A stretch of 64,000 nucleotides of DNA from Chitinophaga varians (GCF_014529945.1 NZ_JACVFB010000002.1:868001-932000); one strand, 5' to 3'. Positions 35,427 through 45,918 are shown, numbered from the stretch's first letter. Made by a program: numbers and translations. Notes: a model not told the origin generated them from the sequence alone.

Positions 35427-36206
35427 TTAAGCTTCATCGAGAAAAGCCACCAGCGGGCTGGAGGCGATAGCGTGGGTGCTGGTAGGCGCCAGTCCGGCTT
35501 CATAGGCCATGCGACCGGCTTCTACGCCTGCTTTGAAGGCTGCGGCCATTTTTACCGGGTCTTTGGCGACTGCCAGCGCAGTGTTCACGAGAACGGCGTC
35601 AGCCCCCATCTCCATGGCCATGGCGGCATGAGAAGGAGTGCCGATGCCTGCGTCTACCACTACGGGCACATTACTTTGTGCGATGATGATTTCGAGGAAA
35701 TCGGCGGTACGAAGCCCCTTGTTGCTGCCAATGGGAGAGCCAAGCGGCATAACGGCCGCGGTGCCCACGTCTTCGAGCCTTTTACACAGCACCGGGTCTG
35801 CATGTATATAGGGAAGTACCACGAAGCCCAGCTTTACCAGCTCTGTGGCGGCCAGCAGGGTTTCTACCGGATCGGGCATCAGATAGCGGGGATCCGGATG
35901 TATTTCCAGTTTTATCCAGTTGGTTTCGAGCGCCTCGCGCGCGAGCTGGGCGGCGTAAACGGCCTCTTTGGCGGTGCGTACGCCAGAGGTGTTGGGCAGC
36001 AGCTGTATATGTGGATGATGAAGATGCCGCAACAGGTCATCTGCCTGCTGTTGCAGGTCTACCCGCTTCAGGGCAACGGTCACCAGCTCACTCCCGGAGG
36101 CCAGCAGGGCTTCTTCCATCAACGGAGCGGAGGCAAATTTGCCGGTACCGGTAAACAGACGGGAGGTAAATGTCCTGCCTGCGATGGTTAGTGGTTGTGT
36201 CATCAC
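35427..36206 (-). CDS. thiG: Thiazole synthase ThiG
   Basis: A 259-residue TIM-barrel enzyme that joins deoxyxylulose 5-phosphate, 2-iminoacetate and ThiS-thiocarboxylate sulfur into thiazole phosphate. The Schiff-base lysine is in [14 protein letters not shown] (about residue 96). The phosphate-binding regions [12 protein letters not shown] and [20 protein letters not shown] are intact. It overlaps thiE by 4 nt and is followed by thiH. It depends on ThiS encoded at the start of the operon, which must be adenylated and sulfurated by enzymes outside this window. Confidence 0.97.
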   Translation of the reverse strand: MMTQPLTIAGRTFTSRLFTGTGKFASAPLMEEALLASGSELVTVALKRVDLQQQADDLLRHLHHPHIQLLPNTSGVRTAKEAVYAAQLAREALETNWIKLEIHPDPRYLMPDPVETLLAATELVKLGFVVLPYIHADPVLCKRLEDVGTAAVMPLGSPIGSNKGLRTADFLEIIIAQSNVPVVVDAGIGTPSHAAMAMEMGADAVLVNTALAVAKDPVKMAAAFKAGVEAGRMAYEAGLAPTSTHAIASSPLVAFLDEA

Positions 36207-36832
36207 TGCTTGTTTAAAAGTTCATAAATATGTTGTACCAGCGACCGCTGTCCGGCTGCCTGTGTAATAAGCCCGCTCACGGCTATTCCATGAATGCCTG
36301 TCTCTATAATGGCGGGGATGTCTGTTGCCACAATGCCGCCAATGGCTACTACCGGTGTGGTGACCTGTTGTTCACGCAGCGCGGTCATAATAGCCTGATA
36401 ACCTTCGATGCCGAGGATAGGGCTCAGGTTTTGTTTGGTGGTGGTGAAACGGAAAGGCCCCAAACCCACATAGCTGGCGCCGTTTTTCACGTGCGTGAGT
36501 ATGTCGGAAAGCGTATTGGCGGTACCGCCCACTATTTTGTCCGGGCCTACGATGGCCCTGGCAGCGGCCACGGTCATGTCCTGCAGGCCTACGTGTACGC
36601 CCGCTGCGTTAACAGCTACGGCTATATGAGGGTAGTCGTTGATGATCAGCGACGCGTTGTACCGGTCGCAGATGGCTTTGGCGGCTGAAGCTACCGGCAG
36701 CACATTTTCGTGCGTTTCATTTTTAATGCGTAGTTGTACCAGTTGACAGCCGGCGTCACAGGCCGCCCGGATGTTGTCGAGGTGGCTGCGCTGGTCTGTT
36801 TGCTGAGAGATATAATGCAGTTTGTTGATCAT
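36203..36832 (-). CDS. thiE: Thiamine phosphate synthase ThiE
   Basis: A 209-residue TIM-barrel enzyme that couples HMP-pyrophosphate to thiazole phosphate. It contains the early motif [11 protein letters not shown], the phosphate-binding [20 protein letters not shown] segment, [13 protein letters not shown] (about residue 122) and VVAIGGI (about 164). The full motif set makes this the better of the two ThiE-like genes for true TMP synthase. It overlaps both thiD and thiG by 4 nt. Confidence 0.94.
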   Translation of the reverse strand: MINKLHYISQQTDQRSHLDNIRAACDAGCQLVQLRIKNETHENVLPVASAAKAICDRYNASLIINDYPHIAVAVNAAGVHVGLQDMTVAAARAIVGPDKIVGGTANTLSDILTHVKNGASYVGLGPFRFTTTKQNLSPILGIEGYQAIMTALREQQVTTPVVAIGGIVATDIPAIIETGIHGIAVSGLITQAAGQRSLVQHIYELLNKQ

Positions 36833-37581
36833 GTGTAATGATATCCGGTTAGTGAAGGATGACTGGATAATAAATTTTCCGTATAGGCTTTGGCGTTAGC
36901 ACAAGCATCAGGCAACGAATGGCCCAGCGCAAGATTGGCCGTGATGGCGGCAGACAGCACGCAGCCTGATCCGTGTTTGGGATACACCTGTTGTTTTCCG
37001 GCAGGGAACCGGTGTTCTTCGCTGCCGTTGTACAGGGTATCCTCGCCGGGACGGACGTGATGATGGCCTCCTTTGAGCAATACGGCGCAATAGGCGGAGA
37101 GGTGCTTCGCCGCCGCATCGCCATCATCGAGGCCTGTCAACAGCATGGCTTCGTGATAGTTGGGCGTGATCAGATACAGCTCGGGCAGCAACTTCTGCCA
37201 TACCTGCCGCGGGATACTACTGTGAAAGGCATGTCCCGCGGAGGCTTTCAGCACCGGGTCCACGATGATGCGGATACCGGGTGACAGAAATTTAATGGTG
37301 CGTACCAGTTCCAGGAGGGATTGCACATCTGCCATGATGCCGATTTTACAGTAGGTGATCGTTTCGGTGGCCAGCAAAGGCCTCGCCTGTGCAAGGATGC
37401 GCGGTAGCGACAGCCAGTCCACCGAAATGAAGTCGCTGGCGGTTTGTATGGTTAGCGCCGTGCATATGCCGAGGCCGTATACGCGGTGTTGCTCAAAAGT
37501 TTTGATATCTGCCAGCAGGCCTGCTCCCCCGCTGGGGTCAAGGCCTGCGAGGCTCATGACGACTGGTCGTTGCTGTTCCAT
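36829..37581 (-). CDS. thiD: HMP/HMP-phosphate kinase ThiD
   Basis: A 250-residue ribokinase-fold kinase that phosphorylates hydroxymethylpyrimidine twice to the pyrophosphate. It opens with SLAGLDPSGGAGLLADIKTF, the classic ThiD N-terminal motif, then IRIIVDPVLKASAGHAF and the anion-hole motif HGSGCVLSAAITANLA (about residue 208). It overlaps the upstream TenI/ThiE-like gene by 28 nt, so translation is probably coupled. Confidence 0.96.
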   Translation of the reverse strand: MEQQRPVVMSLAGLDPSGGAGLLADIKTFEQHRVYGLGICTALTIQTASDFISVDWLSLPRILAQARPLLATETITYCKIGIMADVQSLLELVRTIKFLSPGIRIIVDPVLKASAGHAFHSSIPRQVWQKLLPELYLITPNYHEAMLLTGLDDGDAAAKHLSAYCAVLLKGGHHHVRPGEDTLYNGSEEHRFPAGKQQVYPKHGSGCVLSAAITANLALGHSLPDACANAKAYTENLLSSHPSLTGYHYT

Positions 37582-38147
37582 CGTTGTTGTATGCGCTGAT
37601 AAAGTGTGACTGCTTTTTCGGGCTGTTGCCAGATGGCGCCTAACAAGGCGGCGCCATCGAAATGCCAGGCTTTCAGCTGATGAATGTTGGAGGCATCTAC
37701 ACCACCCAGTGCCAGTATGCGTTTCCCCTGCTTGTTGGGCAACGGCTGCGCAAAACGGCCGTGATAGCCGGTTTTGGAGATGCTGTTGAACACAGGGCTG
37801 AGTAGCAACACGTTAAACGTTGACGGCATCGTGGCGATGGCAGCAGTATCATGTATACCGGTGCTGCAAAGCGGAAAACGTTGCAACGTGCGGGTATCGG
37901 TACTGCAGCGTTTTTTTTCGCTGAGATGCAGGCCTCCCACCGCAAACCGGCTGCTTACTCCGGCATGGTCCCGAACGATGATACGCGGGTGCCATTCCGG
38001 CGCTATTTTCTCCAGAAAGGACAGATAGTCGGCTGTTTGCCAGGAGGGTTTGCGCAGCAGCAGGTGGCTGGCCCCTGCCTGTAGCAGATCGGCGACGATC
38101 TGCTCTTCTTCGTGTATGCGTTCGGGTGAGGTGATGACCCAAATCAT
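37554..38147 (-). CDS. TenI/ThiE-like protein (thiazole tautomerase or second TMP synthase)
   Basis: A 197-residue ThiE-fold protein, shorter than ThiE. It keeps the fold markers HLLLRKPSW, IRGLHLSEK-like GGLHLSEKKR and RILALGGVDASNIHQL. The region equivalent to the TMP-synthase pyrophosphate-binding stretch is altered (LLLSPVFNSISKTGY). The pattern suggests TenI-type thiazole tautomerase, which aromatises the ThiG product, more than TMP synthase. It sits between thiC and thiD. Confidence 0.75.
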   Translation of the reverse strand: MIWVITSPERIHEEEQIVADLLQAGASHLLLRKPSWQTADYLSFLEKIAPEWHPRIIVRDHAGVSSRFAVGGLHLSEKKRCSTDTRTLQRFPLCSTGIHDTAAIATMPSTFNVLLLSPVFNSISKTGYHGRFAQPLPNKQGKRILALGGVDASNIHQLKAWHFDGAALLGAIWQQPEKAVTLYQRIQQRWNSNDQSS

Positions 38148-38159
38148 CGGTAGCTGTTT

Positions 38160-40052
<1,893 letters not shown>

Positions 40053-40102
40053 TTATGATGTATAACGTAAATGGCTAAACGAATTAAGGTAGTATGAACG
40101 AA

Positions 40103-40306
40103 CTATCCGCCCTGTGTGGCGCGGATGATCGTAATACTGTCTGATGGCTGCAATGGCTGGTCATTCCAGGCGTTCCGGGGAACTACCTGGTCGTTGACCG
40201 CAATAGCAATACCTTTTTGGGCGGAGAGTTGAATAAACTGTAGGAGCGCAGCAATAGTTATTCCTTGCTGCACCGCATAAAGTTTATTGTTTACAAGCAC
40301 TTCCAT
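40103..40306 (-). CDS. thiS: Sulfur carrier protein ThiS
   Basis: A 67-residue ubiquitin-fold protein starting MEVLVNNKLYAV and ending RATQGG; the terminal Gly-Gly is the site of adenylation and thiocarboxylation. First gene of the operon. Its ATG (40304-40306) lies in the loop of a 15-bp hairpin formed by the leader and codons 5-10, downstream of a TPP riboswitch, so translation of this gene is the likely point of control. Hallmark partner thiF is not in the operon. Confidence 0.95.
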   Translation of the reverse strand: MEVLVNNKLYAVQQGITIAALLQFIQLSAQKGIAIAVNDQVVPRNAWNDQPLQPSDSITIIRATQGG

Positions 40307-40340
40307 GCGTGTTGGAATTTAAGTGAAACAATAAACTTTA
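40278..40340 (-). promoter_or_regulatory. 15-bp hairpin with the thiS start codon in its loop (riboswitch expression platform candidate)
   Basis: TAAAGTTTATTGTTT (40278-40292, inside thiS codons) and its exact complement (40326-40340, in the leader) form a perfect 15-bp stem. The 33-nt loop holds the thiS ATG and the ribosome-landing region. It lies about 30 nt after the 3' edge of the TPP aptamer. No T-run follows, so control would be of translation initiation. Confidence 0.6.
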
Positions 40341-40367
40341 AGGATGTGGAAGATGAGAAAGTTCAGT

Positions 40368-40455
40368 TACTTTTCCCTACGGCAGTATGAGCTGCTTCAG
40401 GTACTGAGGGTATCATCTCAGCTTATCCCGGGTACGGGATAAACACCCCTAAAGT
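40368..40455 (-). promoter_or_regulatory. TPP riboswitch (THI element)
   Basis: Read on the minus strand: AGGGGTGTTTATCCC, then AAGCTGAGATGATACCCTC, then GTACCTGAAGCAGCTC and ACTGCCGTAGGGAAAAGT. These match the conserved order of the aptamer: GGGGUG, CUGAGA, ACCC, the pyrophosphate-arm ACCUGA, and the closing GUAGGGA. P1 can form between ACTTT (40455-40451) and AAAGT (40373-40369). It precedes thiS and the whole thi operon. It represses expression when TPP is abundant. Confidence 0.93.
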
Positions 40456-40782
40456 GAGGGGTAAAAGTAGGAAAAAAATAATAATTGTATCATGATATTT
40501 TTACGGATGGGAAATTTCAGTTCGCTGTCAGATTTCCCGACAGGATAACTGCCGTTTTTTTTATTATAACGGAAACGTATATACGTTATAACAAGATTAT
40601 AAAGAATAGATAACAGATATCCGGGCGGTCCAAAGCAGAGGCCCAAATAATTATTATTCTTCGCTTTTATCAGCCTATAAAATCAAAAAATCGTAAATCA
40701 AAAAATCCCTAAATGGTATAGCCTGATTGTGCTGTGGCAAAAAATATCTTCCGCATATACCGGTAATTCGTAATTTAGTTTC
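40456..40782. other. Thi operon promoter region and divergent spacer
   Basis: About 330 nt, AT-rich, no gene seen. It holds an 8-bp palindrome TTATAACG/CGTTATAA (40564-40571 with 40584-40591), and near 40680-40715 two tandem units of the form AATCAAAAAATC that recur near 59310-59345. The thi promoter (-) and that of the gene at 40783 (+) should lie here, but no perfect -7 box was found. Confidence 0.45.
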
Positions 40783-41262
40783 ATGTTAATAAAACAGTTA
40801 CCGTCACTATTGCCATTATTATTGTTATTGGTAGCGTGTAAGTCAAAGAAAGCAACTGTGCCGGAAGAGGCGGCGCACGACAGCAGTCTGATAGTGGTTA
40901 CAGACAGCAGCAATGCCGGCGTTACCGACAGCATCGCTGCTGTAACTGATACGCTGCGGGTAGACACAGCTAAGCTCATAGGGAAATGGATACAGCCCGT
41001 AGCGGGACTGGATAAGGAGATGCAGGGGTTTCAGCTGCGCAGGAACGGTACTGCAAAATCTATCAACATGTATACGCTGGTATATGAAAAATGGGCCTTG
41101 AACAATGACACGTTGTTTTTATGGAGCCATTCGGAAGGCGTAAAAGATACGGCTGCCGTTGTTGATACCACCATTATCAGGGAGTTGTCCGACACATCGC
41201 TGGTACTGTTTCCGTTGAAGGCAGCGGAAGGGTATACAGACCGGTATCGTCGGAGCCACTGA
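40783..41262 (+). CDS. Lipocalin-like lipoprotein
   Basis: A 159-residue lipoprotein (lipobox LLLLLVACK). A low-complexity Asp/Thr/Ser/Val linker (residues about 30-62) is followed by KLIGKWIQPVAG, the lipocalin-type opening, and a short beta-barrel domain to the end. Similar small lipoproteins in Bacteroidota are annotated lipocalin-family; ligand unknown. It converges with the next gene. Confidence 0.7.
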   Translation: MLIKQLPSLLPLLLLLVACKSKKATVPEEAAHDSSLIVVTDSSNAGVTDSIAAVTDTLRVDTAKLIGKWIQPVAGLDKEMQGFQLRRNGTAKSINMYTLVYEKWALNNDTLFLWSHSEGVKDTAAVVDTTIIRELSDTSLVLFPLKAAEGYTDRYRRSH

Positions 41263-41270
41263 CCATGTCT

Positions 41271-41522
41271 TTAGTTGTACAGTTGCCAGAGTCCTACCAG
41301 GCAGGCTACTACAGCCATAAAGATGCCGGCAGCTGCGAGCTGCATATCATCAATATTTTTCCTGCCGATATAAAGGGATACGAGGCCGATCACACCTGCG
41401 GCGGCGCCGGATGCTACGGCATAGGTGGGCGTTTTGGTAGCAAAAGCAAATGCTGCTGAAAGAACGCCGATGACCAATGCTGCGATGCAGGCCGTTTTTG
41501 TGAGTGTTGTTGAGTGTTGCAT
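41271..41522 (-). CDS. Small inner-membrane protein of unknown function
   Basis: An 83-residue protein with three predicted transmembrane stretches: ACIAALVIGVLSAAFAFA, YAVASGAAAGVIGLVSLYIG and LAAAGIFMAVVACLVGLWQL, joined by short polar loops (GRKNIDDMQ). No domain was recognised. It lies 37 nt downstream of the sterol-desaturase-like gene on the same strand and may be co-transcribed. Confidence 0.65.
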   Translation of the reverse strand: MQHSTTLTKTACIAALVIGVLSAAFAFATKTPTYAVASGAAAGVIGLVSLYIGRKNIDDMQLAAAGIFMAVVACLVGLWQLYN

Positions 41523-41559
41523 ATATTACGGATTTAATAAACAGGTAAATCAATACGCG

Positions 41560-42402
41560 CTACAGGTTACTGCTCACTCCACTTATCTTATCATTTTTAG
41601 CTACAGTAGTTTGTTCCCAGGGCACTTTCAATAGCGGCCCTACTTCCTGATAGCGGTTATCCCGGTATTCGTCCAGTCCGTACCGGATGGAGGTGGTGTC
41701 CGGAATAAAAATAAAAGTGCCGAAAATGCGGTCCCAGATCGAGAAGATGTTGGCATAATTGGAATCCGTTTCCGGCTGGTGGTGGCTGTGGTGTACTTTA
41801 TGCATATCAGGGGAAACGATGATCCAGCTGAGGACATTATCGAGCCGTTTAGGCAGTCTGATGTTGGCGTGGTTAAATTGTGACATAAACGCAGAAAGTG
41901 ATTGATAAAACATCACCATCCAGATGGGTATGCCCATAGTAAGGATGGCCAGTAAAAGCGCACCCACGCGGAAGAGGCTTTCCACCGGGTGATGACGTAA
42001 CGCCGTAGTGGCGTCTATTTGTGTATCGATATGATGTATTTTATGGAACTGCCACATCCACCCGATTTTATGTTGCACCAGGTGAATGAGGTAAGCGCCT
42101 ATCAGGTCCAGCATCAGGATGGCCAGCAGTGCATGCAGCCATAGCGGTAGTTGCAGCCAGTATAGGAGCCCGAAACGGGCATGGCTGGTCCATTGGGAAG
42201 CCTTTACGATCAGGAACGCAAAACCCGTGTTCACGATCACAGTGGTGAGGGTGAAAAACAGGTTGGTACCGGCATGTCGGTATTTGCTGCCACGGAAGAT
42301 AAAACGGGGAAAGAAACCCTCGATGATCCATAACAACAGCAGTCCGCCTACCAAAATGGCAGTACGGTAATAAGACGGAATATTTTCAAAAAACGTTACC
42401 AT
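41560..42402 (-). CDS. Sterol desaturase/fatty acid hydroxylase superfamily protein
   Basis: A 280-residue integral-membrane di-iron oxygenase-type protein with about four transmembrane helices. The histidine boxes are present: HLVQH and FHKIHHID (about residues 112-130), RHHPVES, and MHKVHHSHH (about 203-211). These bind two irons in this superfamily, which hydroxylates or desaturates lipids. The ATG at 42400-42402 is preferred to an upstream frame extension because it starts at the first membrane segment. The lipid substrate is unknown. Confidence 0.9.
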   Translation of the reverse strand: MVTFFENIPSYYRTAILVGGLLLLWIIEGFFPRFIFRGSKYRHAGTNLFFTLTTVIVNTGFAFLIVKASQWTSHARFGLLYWLQLPLWLHALLAILMLDLIGAYLIHLVQHKIGWMWQFHKIHHIDTQIDATTALRHHPVESLFRVGALLLAILTMGIPIWMVMFYQSLSAFMSQFNHANIRLPKRLDNVLSWIIVSPDMHKVHHSHHQPETDSNYANIFSIWDRIFGTFIFIPDTTSIRYGLDEYRDNRYQEVGPLLKVPWEQTTVAKNDKISGVSSNL

Positions 42403-42728
42403 AACTGGTAAAAGATATATCCGGGAATGTGTGTTCTCTGCTTTCTGAAATATCAAGGTTTTCCGGCCAGGCCAACAATGTCAAACGGGTGGATAGGTGG
42501 GGCGTAATAAAGTAAATCGGTAACTGTTTCTATTTTCCTATAAGCTATTTTTTCCTGTTTACCCCGGTTAAAAATTACGACTTTTTGGGCAATAAATAAG
42601 CGCTCTTTTCCGCCACAGGCAAAGAAAAAAGCAACCTCTTTGGTAGAGATTGCTTTATATATAAACTTTTAGCTATAAGCATATGGCTTTTAGTGTAGCC
42701 GTTCACTTTAGCAGGCTGAAAACGGGTA
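42403..42728. other. Intergenic region between dnaN and the desaturase-family gene
   Basis: About 325 nt with no gene. It contains the dnaN terminator (42622-42655); the rest is AT-rich and should hold the promoter of the desaturase-family gene. Confidence 0.5.
42622..42655 (-). terminator. Terminator of dnaN
   Basis: On the minus strand AAGCAATCTCT (42655-42645) pairs with AGAGGTTGCTT (42639-42629) with one T-G pair, followed by a T-run. It is 74 nt after the dnaN stop. Confidence 0.65.
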
Positions 42729-43847
42729 TTAGTTGTTCAGCATGAGTGGCATTACCAGCATGAGCAGGTCTTCATTTTCCTCTTTTTCGGAAGGTTTCAG
42801 GATGCCGGCTTTGGTAGCGGTGGCCAGTTCGATGGTCACTTCATCCCCTTCAGCGGCATTCAGCATTTCGATGAGGAACTTGGCGTTGAAAGCGATCTGC
42901 ATATCGTCGCCGGTATACTGACAGCTCATACGCTCGTTACCTTCAAAGGAGAAGTCAACGTCCTGTGCAGACAGTTGCAGTTCGCTGCCGGTAATATTCA
43001 GGGCTACCTGATTGGTGCTTTTGTTAGCGAATACGCCTACACGTTTCAGTGCGTTCTGGAAATCGCTTTTTACCACGGTGAGGCGGTAAGGGTTGTCTTT
43101 AGGAATGACCACTTTATAGTCAGGGAAACGGGCATCAATGAGGCGGCAGATCATCTGGGCGCCTTCGTGCTGCACGAAGAAGTGGTTCTGGCTATAAGAA
43201 ACCCTGATTTCAGAATCGTTGTCGGGCAGCGCGGATTTCAGCAGGTTCAGCGGCTTCTTCGGCACGATGAAGGTGTCTGCCTGCGGGCATTTCGCGTCTG
43301 TTCTTACATATTTCACCAGGCGGTGAGCATCTGTCGCAACAAAAGTGAGGCTTTCCGTGCCGAGTTCAAAGAACACGCCGGTCATCGCCGGACGGAGGTC
43401 GTCGTTACTAACGGCAAAGAGCGTTTTGTTGATAGCTGTTACCAGTGCTGTAGAGCGCATCGTAAAGGATGTCGTGTCATCAGCAGCCGGTTCTTTGGGG
43501 AAGTTTTCCGGATTTTCTCCCATCACTTTGTACTTACCATTGTCGGAAGTGATTTCTACGGCGTAGGAATTCAGATCGATGTGGAAAGTCAGTGGCTGGT
43601 CGGGCAGATTTTTCAGGGAATCCATCAAAATTTTAGCCGGGATACAGATCCGTCCGTTCTCTTTGGCTTCCACCTCCAGCTTCACCCGCATAACGGTTTC
43701 AAGATCAGTTGCAACTACGGTCAGCTCATTTTTATCAATCAGGAACAGGAAATCCTCCAGTATGGGTAATACTGTGTTGGAATTGATAACACCGCTGATC
43801 TGTTGTAATTGTTTTAATAAAGTAGAGGAAGAAACAATAAATTTCAT
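42729..43847 (-). CDS. dnaN: DNA polymerase III beta subunit (sliding clamp)
   Basis: A 372-residue clamp with three repeated beta-clamp domains (about 1-125, 130-250, 255-372). Markers are MKFIVSSSTLLKQLQQISGV, LTFVATDAHRLVKYV and the C-terminal NEDLLMLVMPLMLNN; the usual end MPM(R/K)L is represented by MPLML. It tethers polymerases to DNA during replication. It is not next to dnaA, as in other Bacteroidota. It has a perfect -7 box upstream. Confidence 0.97.
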   Translation of the reverse strand: MKFIVSSSTLLKQLQQISGVINSNTVLPILEDFLFLIDKNELTVVATDLETVMRVKLEVEAKENGRICIPAKILMDSLKNLPDQPLTFHIDLNSYAVEITSDNGKYKVMGENPENFPKEPAADDTTSFTMRSTALVTAINKTLFAVSNDDLRPAMTGVFFELGTESLTFVATDAHRLVKYVRTDAKCPQADTFIVPKKPLNLLKSALPDNDSEIRVSYSQNHFFVQHEGAQMICRLIDARFPDYKVVIPKDNPYRLTVVKSDFQNALKRVGVFANKSTNQVALNITGSELQLSAQDVDFSFEGNERMSCQYTGDDMQIAFNAKFLIEMLNAAEGDEVTIELATATKAGILKPSEKEENEDLLMLVMPLMLNN

Positions 43848-43951
43848 GGTCTATATTAGTTTGCTTGTCATTCTTAGTTGCCGGGGAGTTGTGCCCTCCT
43901 GCCTGTCTGTTCACATGGCACCCCTGATAAAAGGTGTAAATGTACTGTAAA

Positions 43952-43959
43952 CAAAGATA
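43952..43959 (-). promoter_or_regulatory. dnaN -7 box (TATCTTTG)
   Basis: A perfect TAnnTTTG on the minus strand, about 105 nt before the dnaN ATG. The -33 element is weak. Confidence 0.5.
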
Positions 43960-44180
43960 GAAAGTTTTGTTATTCCCCTTAATTTCATCACATCTTATAC
44001 ACTAAATATAAGCGGTTTTACACAGGCTGAGGCGAAACAAAATCACATTTAAAAATTATATAATGCTATATAAAAAGCAGGAATGATGCATTTCGATTAG
44101 ATGAAAGGCAATAATTGGCCGTTGTTATTGATGATTGTAAAAAGAATATTGCCTTTCTTTTAAATTATCTTCAAATCGGT
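43960..44180. other. Divergent spacer between dnaN and the aminotransferase gene
   Basis: Part of the 385-nt divergent region. AT-rich, no gene or RNA recognised. Promoters face away at both ends. Confidence 0.4.
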
Positions 44181-44188
44181 TACTTTTG
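44181..44188 (+). promoter_or_regulatory. Aminotransferase -7 box (TACTTTTG)
   Basis: A perfect TAnnTTTG match 44 nt before the ATG at 44233. The nearest TTG is 29 nt further upstream, longer than usual. Confidence 0.5.
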
Positions 44189-44232
44189 CCGCGCTGAAAA
44201 AATATTCTAAAACCAATAAAAAATAGCAGGTT

Positions 44233-45492
44233 ATGAAACTGTCTCATTTAGCCGAAACATTGATTGGATCAGAAATCATCAAGTTAGCAGCTGAAGTCAA
44301 GGAGAAACAGGCCAAGGGCGAGAAGATCTACAACTTCACCATCGGCGATTTTGATCCGAAGGTGTTCCCTATCCCGGTTGAATTTGAACAGGAAATCATA
44401 ACTGCCTATAAGGAACACCTGACCAACTATCCGCCGGCAGATGGTATCGCCGATCTGAGAAAAGCGGTGGGTGATTTTATAGCAGAGCGTGAGGGACTGA
44501 CCTACGATCCGGCCAAAGAAATCGTGATCTCCTGCGGTGGCCGCCCCATTATCTACGCTACTTTCCGCACGATCGTTGACCGTGGCGAAAAAATCGTATA
44601 TGCTACCCCTTCCTGGAACAACAACCACTACACCCACTTCCTGGAAGCGGAGCACGTAGTGCTGGAAACCAAAGCGGAAAACGATTTTATGCCTACTGCT
44701 GCTGAACTGAAGCCGCTGCTGAAAGGGGCTACCCTCCTGGCGCTGTGTTCTCCACAGAACCCTACCGGTACCGCTTTCCACAAACAACAACTGGAAGAGA
44801 TCTGCGACCTGGTGATCGCTGAAAACAAAAGCAGGGTTGCCAACGAAAAACCACTCTACATCATGTTCGACCAGATGTACTGGGTGCTCACCTTCGGCGA
44901 AACACATCACTACAATCCCGTTCAGCTGCGTCCTGAACTGAAAGAATACACCATCTTCATCGACGGTATGAGTAAGGCTTTTGCCGCCACCGGCGTAAGA
45001 GTAGGCTGGGCCCTCGGTCCTGCCCATGTGATCGGCAAAATGAAAGCCATCCTCTCTCACGTTGGCGCCTGGAGCCCCATGGCAGAACAAAAAGCAGCTG
45101 CCCGCTACCTCGTACAGAAAGAGAATGTGGATAAATACCTCCAGCATTTTAAAGGTGAAATCGAAGAGAGACTGGTAAAAATCTATGAAGGTTTTGACAG
45201 CCTGAAAAAAGCCGGCCACCCGGTGGAAGCCATCGCTCCGCAGGCTGCCATCTATCTCACCGTAAAACTGGACCTGACAGGCAAAACCGCTGCTGATGGC
45301 ACCGTGCTGCAAGATCAGGCTGCCGTTACCTCCTACATCCTCAACGAAGCGAAGCTGGCACTGGTGCCGTTCTACGCTTTCGGCGCGGCTAAAAACTCGC
45401 CATGGTACCGCCTCAGCGTGGGTACCTGCGTGAAACAGGAAATTCCTGAAATGTTTGAAAAACTGAAAGCCGCACTGGAAAAATTGAAATAG
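44233..45492 (+). CDS. PLP-dependent class I aminotransferase (aspartate aminotransferase-like)
   Basis: A 419-residue fold-type I enzyme. The PLP lysine is in DGMSKAFAATGVRVGW (about residue 248). Other signs are CSPQNPTGTAF (about 176), the PLP-phosphate region and YRLSVGTCV at the C-terminus, which includes the substrate-carboxylate arginine. The closest type by eye is the subgroup annotated aspartate aminotransferase in Bacteroidota; the amino-acid specificity is not readable. A single gene with its own promoter and terminator. Confidence 0.92.
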   Translation: MKLSHLAETLIGSEIIKLAAEVKEKQAKGEKIYNFTIGDFDPKVFPIPVEFEQEIITAYKEHLTNYPPADGIADLRKAVGDFIAEREGLTYDPAKEIVISCGGRPIIYATFRTIVDRGEKIVYATPSWNNNHYTHFLEAEHVVLETKAENDFMPTAAELKPLLKGATLLALCSPQNPTGTAFHKQQLEEICDLVIAENKSRVANEKPLYIMFDQMYWVLTFGETHHYNPVQLRPELKEYTIFIDGMSKAFAATGVRVGWALGPAHVIGKMKAILSHVGAWSPMAEQKAAARYLVQKENVDKYLQHFKGEIEERLVKIYEGFDSLKKAGHPVEAIAPQAAIYLTVKLDLTGKTAADGTVLQDQAAVTSYILNEAKLALVPFYAFGAAKNSPWYRLSVGTCVKQEIPEMFEKLKAALEKLK

Positions 45493-45550
45493 GAGTATTT
45501 AGGCATTTAGTCATTGGCTTATTTTATTATTTAATTCTTATATGCTTTGA

Positions 45551-45580
45551 GGGCCGACCGATATGGTTGGCCCTGTTTTT
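45551..45580 (+). terminator. Terminator of the aminotransferase gene
   Basis: GGGCCGACC (45551-45559) pairs with GGTTGGCCC (45565-45573) with one G-T pair, followed by TGTTTTTTT. Confidence 0.8.
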
Positions 45581-45583
45581 TTC

Positions 45584-45730
45584 CCGTCCCGGGACGGAAG
45601 CCCCGGGCTATGATTTTTTTAGCTGCGTTTGTTGGTTATATGAGGTGTTGGCCCCGAAAATCCCAGCAGGCCTCAGGGTTTTCTCCATACCCGAAAGATT
45701 TGCGCATCACTTCGCCCGAAGGGCTAATAA
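45584..45730. repeat. Cluster of GC-rich palindromes (REP-like)
   Basis: Perfect palindromes CCGTCCCGGGACGG (45584-45597) and AGCCCCGGGCT (45599-45609) are followed by an imperfect GAAAATCCC/GGGTTTTC hairpin (about 45656-45684) and TTCGCCCGAA (about 45714). The run stands out from the AT-rich surroundings. It resembles REP/RAYT-type palindromic clusters; a recognisable transposase is absent. A short open frame across it (45547-45762) is not credible as a gene. Confidence 0.45.
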
Positions 45731-45918
45731 CAATCCTGTGGATAAGTGATGAAGTACAATAGAATGGTGACAACTGATATCAGCTCTCCTGTACATGATA
45801 ATTTTATGAAACGGAAAAGGTGGTGAAATCCTCCCTGGTAAACAATTTTCATCTTCGCCCCTATCTCCCCTGATCAGGAGGGTCAGTCCTCTTCCTCTCC
45901 CTTAAATTTGACTTTTTG

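Noticed and set aside
40449..40646. 65-codon minus-strand frame upstream of the riboswitch
   Set aside because: Lies in an AT-rich leader and overlaps the start of the aptamer; no domain or start signal.
44284..45312. 342-codon minus-strand frame inside the aminotransferase
   Set aside because: Shadow of a gene with clear PLP motifs.
45547..45762. Short gene over the GC-rich palindromes
   Set aside because: Coding would be dictated by palindromes; no start context, no family.
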